Positions 28,079-35,170 are shown, counted from the stretch's first letter. The stretch is DNA of 64,000 nt from JANSWY01 sp965267245 (GCA_965267245.1 OZ253939.1:2914001-2978000), one strand, 5' to 3'. The notes: generated from the sequence alone by a model not told the origin. Translations and numbers: made by a program.

Positions 28079-28309
28079 GTTCTTACTAATTAATTACTTA
28101 AAGTACACTACCGAACAGTCTTGCGTTGATTCATTTCCAAGTAGCCCGATTAATAGACCGAACCCAAAAGCCCGGCCTATTTAAAGTATTAAGATATCAG
28201 ACATCAGTATTTAGATTATTCGATAACTAAATCAGTTCAACAAAAACATCGGTCAACCGTCAGCGGTCTTCAGTCAAAAACTTCCGACTTCCAACGGCGC
28301 AACTAGCGC

Positions 28310-29731
28310 CTAATCCACCTCCCCGAACTTCTGATCTCCACACATCCTCACCACTTTAGGTGTAAATGTGCCAACTACATCAACAAGATCAGTTTGGTGG
28401 GCCATCACCTGATGGATATCCTTGTACACCATTGGAGCTTCATCTAGTCCAGAGCCAATCAATTGGATCCCTGCCTTTTTAAGGTGTTTCTTGACCTCTT
28501 TTTTAGACAAAGTTTCCTTGGCCTTCCTCCTGGACATCACCCTACCAGCACCATGAGAGGCAGAATTAATTGAAGATACTTCCCCTTTTCCTCTCACGAT
28601 AAACCCAGGTGAAGTCATCGAGCCTGGGATAATTCCCAGTACTCCTTCACCAGCTGGTGTAGCGCCTTTTCTGTGAACAATGATCTCATTGCCATCCACA
28701 TCTTGCTCTTTCCAGGCAAAATTGTGGTGGTTCTCCACCATTACCAGATGCTGTTCGCCTAGTGTTTTGGCAATTCTGTGATGGATCTGATGGTGACAAG
28801 CAGAAGCATAATCACCTGCCAAATTCATCGCTATCCAGTATTCCTGACCATCTTCATCATTCAGGTCAAGCCATGCCAAATGCTTAGCCTCCGAAGGAAG
28901 TTTACACTTGTCCATTGCCAATTTGGTGTAGTGCCTGGCAATATTGGCACCCAAACCCCTTGAACCGGAATGTGATAGTACAGACAAATATTTACCTGTT
29001 GGCAAATCCCATTCATTTTCAGTATCCGGCAATTCTACCACCCCAAACTCAACGAAGTGATTACCTCCACCTGATGAACCTATCTGAGCATATGCCCTGT
29101 CTTTCAATGATTTCAAAATATTGACCTCATCAAATTCAGGCCTGTCCAATACATCATGTCCAATAGGTCTCTGAAATTTATCATTCCCAAATCGGGTGTT
29201 ATCCATAAGGATCTTTTGATAATCAAACTCCTCATTCCCATTAAATACAGGAGGTATATCATAGAGTGTCAGGCACATCCTGCACCCAATATCCACTCCC
29301 ACGCCATAAGGAATTACCGCATTATCAGTAGCCAAAACTCCACCAATTGGCAATCCATATCCCTGATGTGCATCTGGCATTAAAGCACCAGCTTTCGCAA
29401 CAGGAAGTTTCATCGCCACTTCCATCTGATTCACCGCACCCATTTCAATTCCTTCTCCACCATAAATCTGATAGGGAATTCTATGGGTATTGAGCTCAAC
29501 AGTTTCGTTGTGCTCTTTTTTGATGATCACACTTTTAGCGATCGGACCCAGTGTAGCATGTTTTAAATAAAACGCAGGTTCAGCGATCACTCTTTTCAGC
29601 AGATCCTTCTTATGTAATTTACTTTTTCCCTTAAAGTGTTCTTCCATCACCTTTATGGCAATTCCAATCACTTTACCTTCCGGGTAACCTAGTTTTCTAA
29701 GCTCTTTCCCGGTTAATTTATTTGAAGCCAT
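28310..29731 (-). CDS. rtcB: RtcB-type RNA ligase (3'-phosphate/5'-OH)
   Basis: The 473-aa protein has the RtcB motifs in order: MPDAHQGYG (D120, H122), GVDIGCRM (C150), SSGGGNHF (H225), SHSGSRGLG (H254), VENHHNF, and SHGAGRVMSR with the guanylylated H393. RtcB joins RNA 2',3'-cyclic-phosphate or 3'-phosphate ends to 5'-OH ends using GTP and Mn2+. Compared with E. coli RtcB it has an N-terminal extension of about 65 residues and an Arg in the GCRM motif. No archease or RtcA gene is nearby. It is the last gene of a minus-strand cluster, 9 bp after the 320-aa protein gene. Confidence 0.96.
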   Translation of the reverse strand: MASNKLTGKELRKLGYPEGKVIGIAIKVMEEHFKGKSKLHKKDLLKRVIAEPAFYLKHATLGPIAKSVIIKKEHNETVELNTHRIPYQIYGGEGIEMGAVNQMEVAMKLPVAKAGALMPDAHQGYGLPIGGVLATDNAVIPYGVGVDIGCRMCLTLYDIPPVFNGNEEFDYQKILMDNTRFGNDKFQRPIGHDVLDRPEFDEVNILKSLKDRAYAQIGSSGGGNHFVEFGVVELPDTENEWDLPTGKYLSVLSHSGSRGLGANIARHYTKLAMDKCKLPSEAKHLAWLDLNDEDGQEYWIAMNLAGDYASACHHQIHHRIAKTLGEQHLVMVENHHNFAWKEQDVDGNEIIVHRKGATPAGEGVLGIIPGSMTSPGFIVRGKGEVSSINSASHGAGRVMSRRKAKETLSKKEVKKHLKKAGIQLIGSGLDEAPMVYKDIHQVMAHQTDLVDVVGTFTPKVVRMCGDQKFGEVD

Positions 29732-29740
29732 GTTCGTTAC

Positions 29741-30703
29741 TTATAAAGTTAATAAATACCACTTCAACCCTCCTTTCCTAAACTTTTTTCTGAGGTGTTT
29801 ATCCTCAATAAGCATGTATGGCGGTTGGTTTGTGGTTGCAAACCCAAATTTCCTGGGCAGCTTTGTATACAATGATTTTGGCGGCAAACTGTAATTGGGC
29901 ATTCCTTTAAAATGATTCCCCGTCTCGAAAGTGTTGTAATAAATTACAGAGCAACCTAACTCATCCTTAGAGAATCGAATAGCCAAATCCAGTAATGCTT
30001 CATCCCAAACTTCAATGTACTTTTTCAGGTATTTGTCAAAATAGACCATGAATGATTTCGGATCTACAGCTTCAAAGATTGTATGCTTGTCACTTTCCCT
30101 GGCCTTCCAGTTTCTTACCCTTCTGTAAGCCCAGTTAGCAGCCTCTGAAGCTTCCCGCAACCAGTCATTCTGGATCTCTTCAATCAAGACTTCCCCATTG
30201 TTCAGATCCACATCCATCCTAACCCATCCCATGGTCAACTCCCTGTTTTTCTTGGGTTTTACCACTGGGTGTGATGTATTTATGAATGGATATTGTCCTT
30301 TCTTTGGCTCAATAAATTCATAGTAAGCTTCATTATGAAGACTTTCAAAATTGAGCTGAAGAACCAGATTGATCCCATCCCTTGATGTCTGATAATAATC
30401 CTGCTTTTTCCCATAGGAATATGTACCCCACTGTGACAATGAATAGTTAAAGTTTATTGTCTCAGTAGTGGAACAATTGAATACATCTGCAGAAACACGC
30501 TTACCAGATACGGCAAGTTGTTTTTTAACTACTTTTTTACTGGTCAAAAATCCAAATTGTGATTTCTTCAGTGCACTCACCTCCATCCCGGGAGTCACAA
30601 AATATTTTAGCAGATCAAGGGCATACTGATCTTTGAAATACCCAAATTGATTGTTTCTCGTTTCCAATGTATCCATCAGAAACTGTAATTCTGAAGGTGT
30701 CAT
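29741..30703 (-). CDS. Unrecognised 320-aa protein of the rtcB cluster
   Basis: No family was recognised. The protein is soluble, aromatic-rich and basic at the C-terminus (KHLRKKFRKGGLKWYLL). A central stretch, GEVLIEEIQNDWLREASEA near residue 150, resembles the EEIQSDW motif seen in large phage and conjugative polyvalent proteins; this similarity is from memory. A later stretch, LGCSVIYYNTFETGNH, looks like a beta-strand and turn of an alpha/beta fold. It ends 9 bp before rtcB, so cotranscription with RtcB is likely. A role in RNA end processing is a guess from position only. Confidence 0.6.
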   Translation of the reverse strand: MTPSELQFLMDTLETRNNQFGYFKDQYALDLLKYFVTPGMEVSALKKSQFGFLTSKKVVKKQLAVSGKRVSADVFNCSTTETINFNYSLSQWGTYSYGKKQDYYQTSRDGINLVLQLNFESLHNEAYYEFIEPKKGQYPFINTSHPVVKPKKNRELTMGWVRMDVDLNNGEVLIEEIQNDWLREASEAANWAYRRVRNWKARESDKHTIFEAVDPKSFMVYFDKYLKKYIEVWDEALLDLAIRFSKDELGCSVIYYNTFETGNHFKGMPNYSLPPKSLYTKLPRKFGFATTNQPPYMLIEDKHLRKKFRKGGLKWYLLTL

Positions 30704-30868
30704 CGCCTTTCAAGATTTAAAATGTGATTAATTGATTTCACTAGCACTCGAAAGGCAAATCATCCTTCTAAGTACTAAGTCTGCTCACTACCCCAACTAT
30801 CGCAGTAGCCATAAATTTCATGTTGACTTATTCTCATATCTTATTTATTTAAATTCCCAATAACATAT

Positions 30869-30924
30869 GCTCCCCTATCGCTTGCGAAAGGGGAGCTGTC
30901 CGAGCGCAGCAAGGACTGAGGGGT
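30869..30924. repeat. REP-like repeat, copy 1 (rtcB locus)
   Basis: A hairpin with CTCCCCTATCGC and GCGAAAGGGGAG arms, followed by the conserved tail CTGTCCGAGCGCAGCAAGGA and CTGAGGGGT. GTCC and GGAC in the tail form a second small stem. Confidence 0.85.
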
Positions 30925-30978
30925 CTCATCGGTCCTCCGTCACCCATCAACTTCCAGCTTCCGACTTCCGACTTCTAA

Positions 30979-31488
30979 CTACCTCATCATCCTCCTCAAT
31001 CTCTTGAACTTGCATCTCTTAATATCCGCCCTGATCTCATCACCTATGTAATTATCAGTGGTGGTATAAAGGGCATCCCTGTAATACATGATAGCCCTGT
31101 TGAAATCCTGAGTATGTTCATAGGTTTTACCCAGTGTCTCATAAATAAAAGCATCTTTATAATCTGCTTTCAAAGCATCCTCAAGTATACCCCTCAGTTC
31201 AACATACCTGTTATCCCATTTGTACAGTTCTACAATGTTCAAATAAGCAGCCTTCAACCTGGGGTCAAAACGGATCGCATATTTCAAGTGCATCTCAGCT
31301 TTCTCTTTATTCCAAATATGGTACTGATGCAACCAGCCAAGGTTATTATGCACTTTGGCATAGGCCGGCTCATCATAAAGCAAGCTCTCCAACATACACT
31401 TCGCATCATCAAAAAGGTAAGCATCAATCGCTTTATCCGCCTCCATGATAGCATCTTCTATGTATTTTATATACATGACCATTGGCAT
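30979..31488 (-). CDS. TPR-repeat protein of the rtcB cluster
   Basis: The 169-aa protein consists of four or so tetratricopeptide-like units: AKVHNNLGWLHQYHIWNKEK, LKAAYLNIVELYKWDNRY, AFIYETLGKTYEHTQDFNRA and a final basic segment KRCKFKRLRRMMR. There is no signal peptide, so it should be cytoplasmic and act as an adaptor. The basic C-terminus could contact RNA, though this is inference. It is flanked by REP-like repeats and lies between the 320-aa and 178-aa genes, all on the minus strand. Confidence 0.8.
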   Translation of the reverse strand: MPMVMYIKYIEDAIMEADKAIDAYLFDDAKCMLESLLYDEPAYAKVHNNLGWLHQYHIWNKEKAEMHLKYAIRFDPRLKAAYLNIVELYKWDNRYVELRGILEDALKADYKDAFIYETLGKTYEHTQDFNRAIMYYRDALYTTTDNYIGDEIRADIKRCKFKRLRRMMR

Positions 31489-31526
31489 TTAAAAATTTCT
31501 AAAATCAAAACACAAAAACATTTTAT

Positions 31527-31583
31527 TGCTCCCCTATCGCCTGCGAAAGGGGAGCTGTCCGAGCGCAGCAAGGACTGAGGGGT
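31527..31583. repeat. REP-like repeat, copy 2 (rtcB locus)
   Basis: Nearly identical to copy 1: CTCCCCTATCGC and GCGAAAGGGGAG arms plus the CTGTCCGAGCGCAGCAAGG tail. It lies in the 118-bp spacer between the TPR and basic-protein genes. Confidence 0.85.
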
Positions 31584-31605
31584 GTCTCCGGTCATCCTTC
31601 ACCAG

Positions 31606-32139
31606 TCATCGGTCCCCATAAACATCCTTCCACTTCCGCTTCGGCTTCACCAAACATCCGGATTTTGGATGTACATAATAAGTTGGACTTCCGGCGCTGT
31701 ACCAATACAATTCATATCGGCCACCAGAACCATCAAGACCATAAACCCTTCCATTTCGGATCTCCACATTCAGCTCCACATACCACATCAGGTGTTGGAT
31801 TAAATGCTGCCCGGTCATGGAATTAGGATCCATTTTCTGGCAGAGCTCACTGTAAATTTTGTCCCAGTGCTTACCCACTTTACTTTCCAGAAATCGGGTC
31901 AGCGGTCCCAGATTGTCGTTGAGATACTTGGTACCTCCTCCACTCCTGAGTTTCATGCTTTCCTTCTTCATGGAACGCTCAAAATCATTATGTTTGTTTT
32001 CGTATTTCTTTTTATATCCTTTTGCTTTTCGCAGGTTCCACCCCTTGCGATAACATTCAATCAGCTCCTCATCCATCCTCTTGTCACGCCTCTTCTGACG
32101 CTTCCTCCTGGATGGCTTAAGCATACTTAAATTGTCCAT
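31606..32139 (-). CDS. Highly basic protein of the rtcB cluster
   Basis: The N-terminal 70 residues are extremely basic (KPSRRKRQKRRDKRMDEE, then RKAKGYKKKYENKH), as in nucleic-acid-binding tails. The C-terminal 110 residues form an aromatic-rich domain (HLIQHLMWYVELNVEIRNG and YELYWYSAGSPTYYVHPKSG). I do not recognise a family. ATG 32139 is used; a GTG 33 bp upstream is in frame. The composition is what would be expected of an RNA-binding partner of RtcB, but this is inferred from charge and context. Confidence 0.6.
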   Translation of the reverse strand: MDNLSMLKPSRRKRQKRRDKRMDEELIECYRKGWNLRKAKGYKKKYENKHNDFERSMKKESMKLRSGGGTKYLNDNLGPLTRFLESKVGKHWDKIYSELCQKMDPNSMTGQHLIQHLMWYVELNVEIRNGRVYGLDGSGGRYELYWYSAGSPTYYVHPKSGCLVKPKRKWKDVYGDR

Positions 32140-32214
32140 TTTGTAATTATCCAATTGAAGGATGCCAGACACTTAGCCCAACATCCTAATCACACCAGGA
32201 GCACAACTTGTGTA

Positions 32215-32266
32215 TGCTCCCCTACCCAGTAGGGGAGCTGTCCGAGCGTAGCAAGGACTGAGGGGT
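32215..32266. repeat. REP-like repeat, copy 3 (rtcB locus)
   Basis: A shorter variant: the first hairpin is CTCCCCTAC, CCAGT, then AGGGGAG, with the same conserved GTCCGAGCGTAGCAAGGAC tail. The base changes keep the stem paired. It sits in the spacer between the slipin gene and the basic-protein gene. Confidence 0.85.
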
Positions 32267-32284
32267 CAATCAACCTGTCCCCGG

Positions 32285-33403
32285 TCATCGGTCACCGGTC
32301 ACCCGACTTCCCAGCCCAAAAATGCCCTTCAATTCATCAATCACCTGACCATTACCAGCCACCGTGATCTCACCAATTTTCTCGGCAATTTTCTCCACGT
32401 ACTCCATCTCTTTGAGTTTGAACAACATCTCGTTGTCCTCCATCAACTTAGCGGTGTTAAGCAGACTTCTTGTAGAAGCTGTTTCCTCCCTTCTGGTGAT
32501 CACATTTGCTTGCGCTTTTTTCTGTGCCACCAGAACCTGGTTCATGATCTCTCTCACATCACCAGGAAGGATGATATCCCTCACACCACAGTCATTGACT
32601 TTCACACCCAGGCTGGTTTCTTTCACTTCCAAAGTTTTCATCACATAATCAGCGATGGCATCTTTGTTATCCAGCAATTCATCCAGCGTATAGGTACCTA
32701 CAAACTCCCTTAGAGCAAGTTGCATCAAGGTGTAGAGTTGTTTCTCATAATCCCTGTTGTCAACAAGCGCTTTCTCAATATCCACCACCCTGTACTGGGC
32801 GTTGAAGTTGATTCTCAGAGCAGCTTTGTCTTTAGTCAGGATCTCCTGACCAGTTACTTCCAGCTGCACCTGTCTCATATCCGCTTTTCTCACAACTACA
32901 GGTGTGGCATTTTTCCAGAAGTAGTACGTACCGGTATCCAGTATCGCACCCACTTTTCCGTCCACATACAGCACACCTTTTTCATATGAAAACACTTCAA
33001 ATACCCTCACAAAAGGTAGTACTTCCCTGCTCATCAGGGTATCAGTATCAATATCTTCTGTAATCTCAATTTTACTTAAGTCCACAGTTTTAAATTGATA
33101 ATCGCGTATACCTTTCCAGTAGGCATGTTTACCAGCTGCAATCACTTGTCTTAGGTTACCGTCTTCGTACCTAAGGGCCATCTCATTATCACCTAGCTCC
33201 ACGACAATCAATTCATTTGCCAATTGCTCATCGGCCAATAAAATATTCAGGTCGATTGTAGGATAAAAAGGTTGCGCCCTGTCGTACAAGACTACTTTCT
33301 CATTCGGGAAAATCCAGTAAACCCCTTCCGTGATCATTCTTTTATAATCACCGTTTCTGAATACCAGACCTACTTTTCCCTGGTTTACTCTCACTCGTCT
33401 CAT
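32285..33403 (-). CDS. Soluble SPFH/slipin (band-7) protein with N-terminal triplicated motif
   Basis: The C-terminal two thirds is an SPFH/band-7 domain: LTKDKAALRINFNAQYRVVD, AIADYVMKTLEVKETSLGVK and a coiled-coil-like tail VREIMNQVLVAQKKAQANVI. No hydrophobic N-terminal segment is present, unlike ordinary membrane slipins. Instead a short motif of a strand, Gly turn and aromatic appears three times, near residues 11-40, 74-105 and 143-178 (KVGLVFRNGDYKRM, EMALRYEDGNLRQV, GVLYVDGKVGAILD). Soluble slipins of this kind are repeatedly found next to RtcB; they may scaffold a ring or filament around RNA-repair factors. It is the first protein gene after the tRNA-like array. Confidence 0.85.
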   Translation of the reverse strand: MRRVRVNQGKVGLVFRNGDYKRMITEGVYWIFPNEKVVLYDRAQPFYPTIDLNILLADEQLANELIVVELGDNEMALRYEDGNLRQVIAAGKHAYWKGIRDYQFKTVDLSKIEITEDIDTDTLMSREVLPFVRVFEVFSYEKGVLYVDGKVGAILDTGTYYFWKNATPVVVRKADMRQVQLEVTGQEILTKDKAALRINFNAQYRVVDIEKALVDNRDYEKQLYTLMQLALREFVGTYTLDELLDNKDAIADYVMKTLEVKETSLGVKVNDCGVRDIILPGDVREIMNQVLVAQKKAQANVITRREETASTRSLLNTAKLMEDNEMLFKLKEMEYVEKIAEKIGEITVAGNGQVIDELKGIFGLGSRVTGDR

Positions 33404-33728
33404 CGTTTTTCAAGTGTTTAGTTTTAAAAAATTACAGGGCCGTTCATCCATCATGGACATCTCGACCAACTCACAATACCACCATTCCGTGGTGCAAAAT
33501 CGCGTTTTTCAGGGCGTGTCCCTGCGTACCTTGGGTCGGGTCGTCACTACTCGCCATCCCATCGCAAAGGCTACATCGGGCTCAAACAAACCGTTCCACC
33601 CCTCACGCAAACCCGACTCAAAAACTCGAAATCCAAATCTCGAAATCCAAAAAATGAGTCATCAAATCATTCCATTCCAAGCCACCCAATCCTTGACCAG
33701 GCTACCCGTCTATTATTCTACCATCAAT

Positions 33729-33784
33729 TGCTCCCTTGTCGCTTGCGATAAGCGAGCTGTCCAAGCGCAGCAAGGACTGAGCGT
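33729..33784. repeat. REP-like repeat, copy 4 (diverged)
   Basis: CTCCCTTGTCGCTTGCGATAA replaces the consensus left part and AGCGAGCTGTCCAAGCGCAG the right, so this copy has several substitutions but keeps the tail CAAGGACTGAG. Confidence 0.75.
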
Positions 33785-33950
33785 CACAAACTTCCAACTT
33801 CGTGCTTCAACTTCCAGCAGTGCGCCAGCACCTATCAAAAAACAGCACCCGTTGAACCATTCCCCAGTAAGCGGAAACACAATTAAGCAAGGTTCAAAAA
33901 AACCAGTTCCCAACTTTGAGTTATCACACCCTTCACTAACTACATCCATC

Positions 33951-34007
33951 TGCTCCCCTATCGCTTGCGATAGGGGAGCTGTCCGAGCGCAACAAGGACT
34001 GAGGGGT
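33951..34007. repeat. REP-like repeat, copy 5
   Basis: A near-perfect copy with fully complementary arms CTCCCCTATCGC and GCGATAGGGGAG around a TT(G) loop, then CTGTCCGAGCGCAACAAGG and the usual ending. Confidence 0.85.
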
Positions 34008-34024
34008 CAATAAAAACCCATAAA

Positions 34025-34051
34025 CTGTCCGAGCGCAGCAAGGACTGAGGG
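34025..34051. repeat. REP-like repeat, copy 6 (tail only)
   Basis: Only the tail half is present: CTGTCCGAGCGCAGCAAGGA and CTGAGGG, without the CTCCCC/GGGGAG hairpin. It follows copy 5 by 17 bp, suggesting partial duplication. Confidence 0.75.
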
Positions 34052-34236
34052 TTTTCATACTTCAAACAATGGGAAGCGGTCCTTCGCCCCTTCCGGTATC
34101 CTCGCATTTCAAGGCCCTGATGGAATCTTTCCATGGCATTCCCGAAGGCGATGCACAAGGGATCCAAAAGGCCACTGTTTTTCTTGGTTACTTTTTTCTC
34201 AGGAGTTAACTGTCTCCTTTTGGACTCACGTCCGTT

Positions 34237-34317
34237 CATCTACATTAAAAGTGTAGTGCTCTAACCTACTGAGCTATCACGCGTTTAAGGCGCGAGCAGG
34301 ATTCGAACCTGCACATC
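34237..34317 (-). ncRNA. Permuted tRNA-like unit Y (Lys UUU-type anticodon arm)
   Basis: Read on the minus strand, the order is 3' half then 5' half. From 34317 come GATGT, a T-arm at 34312-34296 (GCAGG, TTCGAAT, CCTGC), an acceptor-like 3' strand TCGCGCC (34295-34289), a 5-nt join (34288-34284), then an acceptor-like 5' strand CGCGTGA (34283-34277). After that follow TA, a D-arm (GCTC, AGTAGGTTA, GAGC) and a complete anticodon arm CTACA, CTTTTAA, TGTAG ending at 34240. The two acceptor strands pair over six of seven positions, with one G-U. A canonical T-arm is absent after the anticodon arm; instead a small GGAC/GTCC hairpin follows. Confidence 0.6.
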
Positions 34318-34404
34318 AAAAAACTGTCGTTCTACCTTTGAACTACTGCCCCGTTCTAACTTTTCCCTTGCGGGGCAGGAGGGAATCGAACCCCCACATA
34401 CAGT
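34318..34404 (-). ncRNA. Permuted tRNA-like unit X (closed-acceptor tRNA mimic)
   Basis: On the minus strand this unit reads ACTGT (34404-34400), ATGT, a T-arm (GGGGG, TTCGATT, CCCTC), CTGCCCC and G (34378-34371), an 18-nt linker, then GGGGCAG (34352-34346), TA, a D-arm (GTTC, AAAGGTA, GAAC), G, ACAGT (34327-34323) and five T. CTGCCCC pairs perfectly with GGGGCAG and ACTGT perfectly with ACAGT. So the RNA folds as a tRNA entered through its anticodon stem with its acceptor end closed by a loop. That is the shape expected of a permuted tRNA precursor or of a tRNA mimic such as the module of bacterial YrlA Y RNAs. Confidence 0.65.
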
Positions 34405-34600
34405 GTCCTGGCATACCCATAAGCAGTATATCAAAACTTACCAAGCCCGATACTGTGGTGCCATACAGAAGCACTCACCCTGGCTTATCAGGTATATCTT
34501 TATATCCCATTCTGTCAGAAATTGGCCGGGGAGTGGCCCCTATGAGATGTGCCCTAATATTAATGTCCAGGACCATCTCCCCAACCAGTGACAGAAGGGA
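34405..34600 (-). ncRNA. Structured RNA segment upstream of permuted unit X
   Basis: Nested complementary segments suggest a folded RNA. TCTGT (34511-34515) pairs with ACAGA (34591-34595), and GGGGAG (34528-34533) with CTCCCC (34577-34582). Inside these is a five-pair helix, 34535-34539 with 34570-34574, that contains a G-U on the minus strand but a C-A mismatch on the plus strand, so the RNA is probably the minus strand. A second hairpin pairs GGCA (34410-34413) with TGCC (34459-34462) and CAGTAT (34424-34429) with ATACTG (34450-34455). No tRNA T-arm is found in it. Confidence 0.45.
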
Positions 34601-34638
34601 TGATCTATCTTAATCACTCAAATAAGTGCTCCCATTAC

Positions 34639-34696
34639 TGCACCCTTGTCGCTTTGCGATAGGGGAGCTGTCCGAGCGTAACAAGGACTGAGGGGT
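34639..34696. repeat. REP-like repeat, copy 7
   Basis: Diverged left arm (CACCCTTGTCGCTTTGCGAT), intact AGGGGAGCTGTCCGAGCG, and the tail CAAGGACTGAGGGGT. It separates the Lys-like tRNA from the structured segment. Confidence 0.8.
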
Positions 34697-34739
34697 TAAC
34701 CGCAGTCCCAAGTCTGCATCTAACTAACAACCAATCTCG

Positions 34740-34813
34740 TACGCCCAAGAGGAATCGAACCTCCAATCCCCGCATTAAAAGTGCGGTGCTTTACCAATAT
34801 CAGCTATGAGCGT
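34740..34813 (-). tRNA. tRNA-Lys(UUU)-like gene
   Basis: A complete cloverleaf on the minus strand: acceptor ACGCTCA paired with TGGGCGT (one G-U), D-arm GCTG/AAGC with loop containing GG, anticodon stem CCGCA/TGCGG with loop CTTTTAA (anticodon TTT), variable GGATT, T-arm GGAGG/CCTCT with TTCGATT, and discriminator A. CCA is not encoded. The first pair is A-U rather than G-C, which is unusual for tRNA-Lys. It sits between REP-like copies 7 and 8. Confidence 0.8.
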
Positions 34814-34868
34814 ATCACCTCATTAAATTCGAAATCCGAAAATCGAAATCTGAATTTATTCCTTAACC

Positions 34869-34925
34869 TGCTCCTCTATCGCAAGCGATAGGGGAGCTGT
34901 CCGAGCGTAGCAAGGACTGAGGGGT
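34869..34925. repeat. REP-like repeat, copy 8
   Basis: CTCCTCTATCGC and GCGATAGGGGAG arms (one G-U/C-A position) followed by CTGTCCGAGCGTAGCAAGG and the usual ending. It abuts the 3' end of the Asn-like tRNA, one base apart. Confidence 0.85.
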
Positions 34926-34926
34926 G

Positions 34927-34998
34927 AGGGAACTGAAGGACTCGAACCTTCAACCAACTCGTTAACAGCGAGCCGCTCTACCTTTGAGCTAAGTACCC
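34927..34998 (-). tRNA. tRNA-Asn(GUU)-like gene
   Basis: Cloverleaf on the minus strand: acceptor GGGTACT with AGTTCCC (six pairs and one U-U mismatch at position 4-69), D-arm GCTC/GAGC with AAAGGTA loop, anticodon stem GCTCG/CGAGT with loop CTGTTAA (anticodon GTT), T-arm GAAGG/CCTTC with TTCGAGT. The discriminator base is U, whereas tRNA-Asn normally has G. No CCA is encoded. The defects suggest a tRNA copy no longer under full selection for aminoacylation. Confidence 0.78.
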
Positions 34999-35052
34999 TT
35001 GTGGTCATTCAACCGGCTTGCAATAACCAGCAAATGACCTTTAGCATAAATG

Positions 35053-35121
35053 TCCGGAGCTTTTTCAAAACATCACGGGATGCAACGGAACCCCGCTTGT
35101 GGCCTTCAACCACTCTCCGGA
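35053..35121 (-). ncRNA. Cloverleaf-like RNA fold with a Ser-type D-arm remnant
   Basis: On the minus strand TCCGGAG (35121-35115) pairs over seven bases with CTCCGGA (35059-35053). Inside are GTGG/CCAC with a TTGAAGG loop, resembling the D-arm of tRNA-Ser (GTGGTTGAAGG), and CGGGG/TCCCG with a 10-base loop. No T-arm with TTCGA is present. It lies between the Asp-like and Asn-like tRNAs. Confidence 0.4.
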
Positions 35122-35170
35122 TTTACTTTGGGAGACACCCGTCCTGCCTCTCCCTCAGCTAAAATCTTAG

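Larger units (their letters stand above)
33404..34236. other. Spacer with three REP-like copies, no gene
   Basis: About 830 bp between the slipin gene and the tRNA-like array. It holds copies 4, 5 and 6 of the REP-like repeat. The long plus-strand frame at 33414-34013 crosses the repeats and has atypical composition, so I do not call it a gene. The slipin promoter is presumably here. Confidence 0.5.

Noticed and set aside
33414..34013. A plus-strand open frame of about 200 codons upstream of the slipin gene
   Set aside because: It runs through REP-like copies 4 and 5, has Ser/Pro/Gln-rich composition unlike the neighbours and no family resemblance, and lies opposite a minus-strand transcription unit.
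33958..34239. A minus-strand frame of 93 codons before the slipin gene
   Set aside because: Its ends fall within REP-like repeats and the edge of tRNA-like unit Y; composition is not coding-like.
34338..34613. Plus-strand frames across the tRNA-like units
   Set aside because: They overlap well-formed minus-strand RNA structures and are explained by them.
34371..34730. A tmRNA with its 3' end at 34371
   Set aside because: The T-arm and acceptor strand fit, but no GGGGCTGATT-like 5' end or tag-coding sequence was found upstream on the minus strand, and the matching 5' strand GGGGCAG lies downstream with a full D-stem, which tmRNA lacks.
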